Assembly (NCBI RefSeq): GCF_947503125.1
Contig: NZ_CANNCR010000020.1
Location: forward strand, 1-64,000
From: an uncultured Metabacillus sp.
GTDB taxonomy: Bacteria; Bacillota; Bacilli; Bacillales; Bacillaceae
Direction of reading: 5' to 3'
DNA: 64,000 bases
Both the position numbers and the translations under genes were made by a program. This document shows, in pieces, positions 63,408-64,000 of this stretch. The first letter of the stretch is position 1; every line of letters begins with the position of its first letter. Below the pieces are notes generated by a model. It saw only the letters and a list, made by a program, of their open reading frames with translations, was not told where the DNA came from and searched no databases.

Positions 63408-64000
63408 ATGAATTTATCATCACGGTTATCACAAACGGTAAAAGCGTTTGGTAACAAACCTGCGTTTATTTACGAGGGTAAAGAAACGTCCTATTCGCAG
63501 CTTGATGTAGCCATTAATCAATTTGCAAGCAGCTTGCATGATTTAGGCGTAAATAAAGGGGATCATATAGCAGTCGTTTTAGGGAACTCACCACATTATA
63601 TTATTTCTTTATATGGGGCTTTGCGAGCAGGTGCGACAGTTATACCGATAAATCCTATCTACACACCGAATGAGATCAAATATATGATCAATAATGGCGA
63701 TGTAAAAATCGTTATAATAGCAGATTTGCTTATTCCATTATTTTCTAGCCTTGATGAACACCTGCCGATGGTTGAACATTTCATCGTCTGTGAAACAACG
63801 CCATCTCAGCACACAGGTGAGGTAGCTGGTCCAAATCGATCTATAACCACTAAAATGAAAACGTTCGCAACGTTATTGTCAACTGGTTCGATCCATTATT
63901 CGGGGCCGGAAATTGATGAAGAAGATGTCGCCGTCATCCTTTATACATCAGGTACGACCGGAAAGCCAAAGGGGGCCATGCTCACACATAAAAATTTATT
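63408..64000 (+). CDS. lcfB: Long-chain fatty-acid-CoA ligase LcfB, partial (3' end outside window)
   Basis: The first 197 codons of an acyl-CoA synthetase; the frame is open to the window edge. It has the adenylate-forming motif YTSGTTGKPKGAML (about 182-195) and the N-terminal LVE-type lid region typical of LcfB (RLSQTVKAFGNKPAF). Activates fatty acids with ATP and CoA for beta-oxidation. The ATG at 63408 follows AAGGGGTGG. A FadR-like operator lies just upstream. Position after lplJ/yhfI matches yhfL (lcfB) of B. subtilis. Confidence 0.87.
   Translation, partial: MNLSSRLSQTVKAFGNKPAFIYEGKETSYSQLDVAINQFASSLHDLGVNKGDHIAVVLGNSPHYIISLYGALRAGATVIPINPIYTPNEIKYMINNGDVKIVIIADLLIPLFSSLDEHLPMVEHFIVCETTPSQHTGEVAGPNRSITTKMKTFATLLSTGSIHYSGPEIDEEDVAVILYTSGTTGKPKGAMLTHKNL

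Overview
The window reads as chromosome of a low-GC, endospore-forming Bacillaceae bacterium. From about 11.8 kb to the right edge, much of the gene order follows the Bacillus subtilis yha-yhg-yhf segment: hemZ, yhaR, yhaQP, yhaONML, prsA, yhaI, scoC, yhaH, trpP, serC, hit, ecsABC, yhaA, hmoB, pbpF, hemEH, yhgDE, yhfHI, lplJ, lcfB. AGGAGG-like ribosome binding sites, many TTG and GTG starts, YjcZ-type sporulation peptides, YhaL and ScoC fit this. No rRNA, tRNA, CRISPR array, prophage or intact insertion sequence was found. The sequence alone does not give a species.

1-10.3 kb: a divergent hydroxyproline-degradation locus. A hydroxyproline 2-epimerase, a multi-subunit FAD/2Fe-2S dehydrogenase, a DapA-family deaminase and a ketoglutarate-semialdehyde dehydrogenase can together take trans-4-hydroxy-L-proline to 2-oxoglutarate. 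A sigma-54 activator lies in the middle, three sigma-54 promoters face the three transcription units, and two near-identical 18-bp palindromes are candidate activator sites. The last gene is a proline-racemase paralogue that has lost both catalytic cysteines.

10.3-33.1 kb: first a scar where two divergent genes both lost their 5' ends. Then comes the conserved core: HemZ, an ABC exporter (YhaQP), the YhaON nuclease/ATPase pair, YhaM exoribonuclease, PrsA foldase, ScoC repressor, TrpP with a probable TRAP site over its ribosome binding site, SerC, Hit and EcsABC. A dispersed-repeat-like block precedes the small gene at 26.9 kb. A compound direct-repeat region, ending in a minus-strand terminator, separates hit from ecsA.

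33.2-47.1 kb: mostly accessory. It holds an HTH/coiled-coil/J-domain protein divergent from a flotillin, the core M20 hydrolase YhaA, a YfcC-family transporter, an aldo/keto reductase, an MFS transporter overlapping a gamma-glutamyltransferase-family gene, an Lrp regulator, a split chromate-transporter pair, a large membrane transporter and a 21-bp-period repeat array.

47.1-64 kb: the core resumes with hmoB, pbpF and hemEH. The hemY gene expected after hemH is not there. An alpha-glucuronidase and an NAD-dependent epimerase sit in its place. Then follow yhgD-yhgE with two matching operator palindromes, a LacI regulator behind a perfect cre-like site, yhfH, yhfI, lplJ, yeeI, and the start of lcfB behind a FadR-box-like palindrome.
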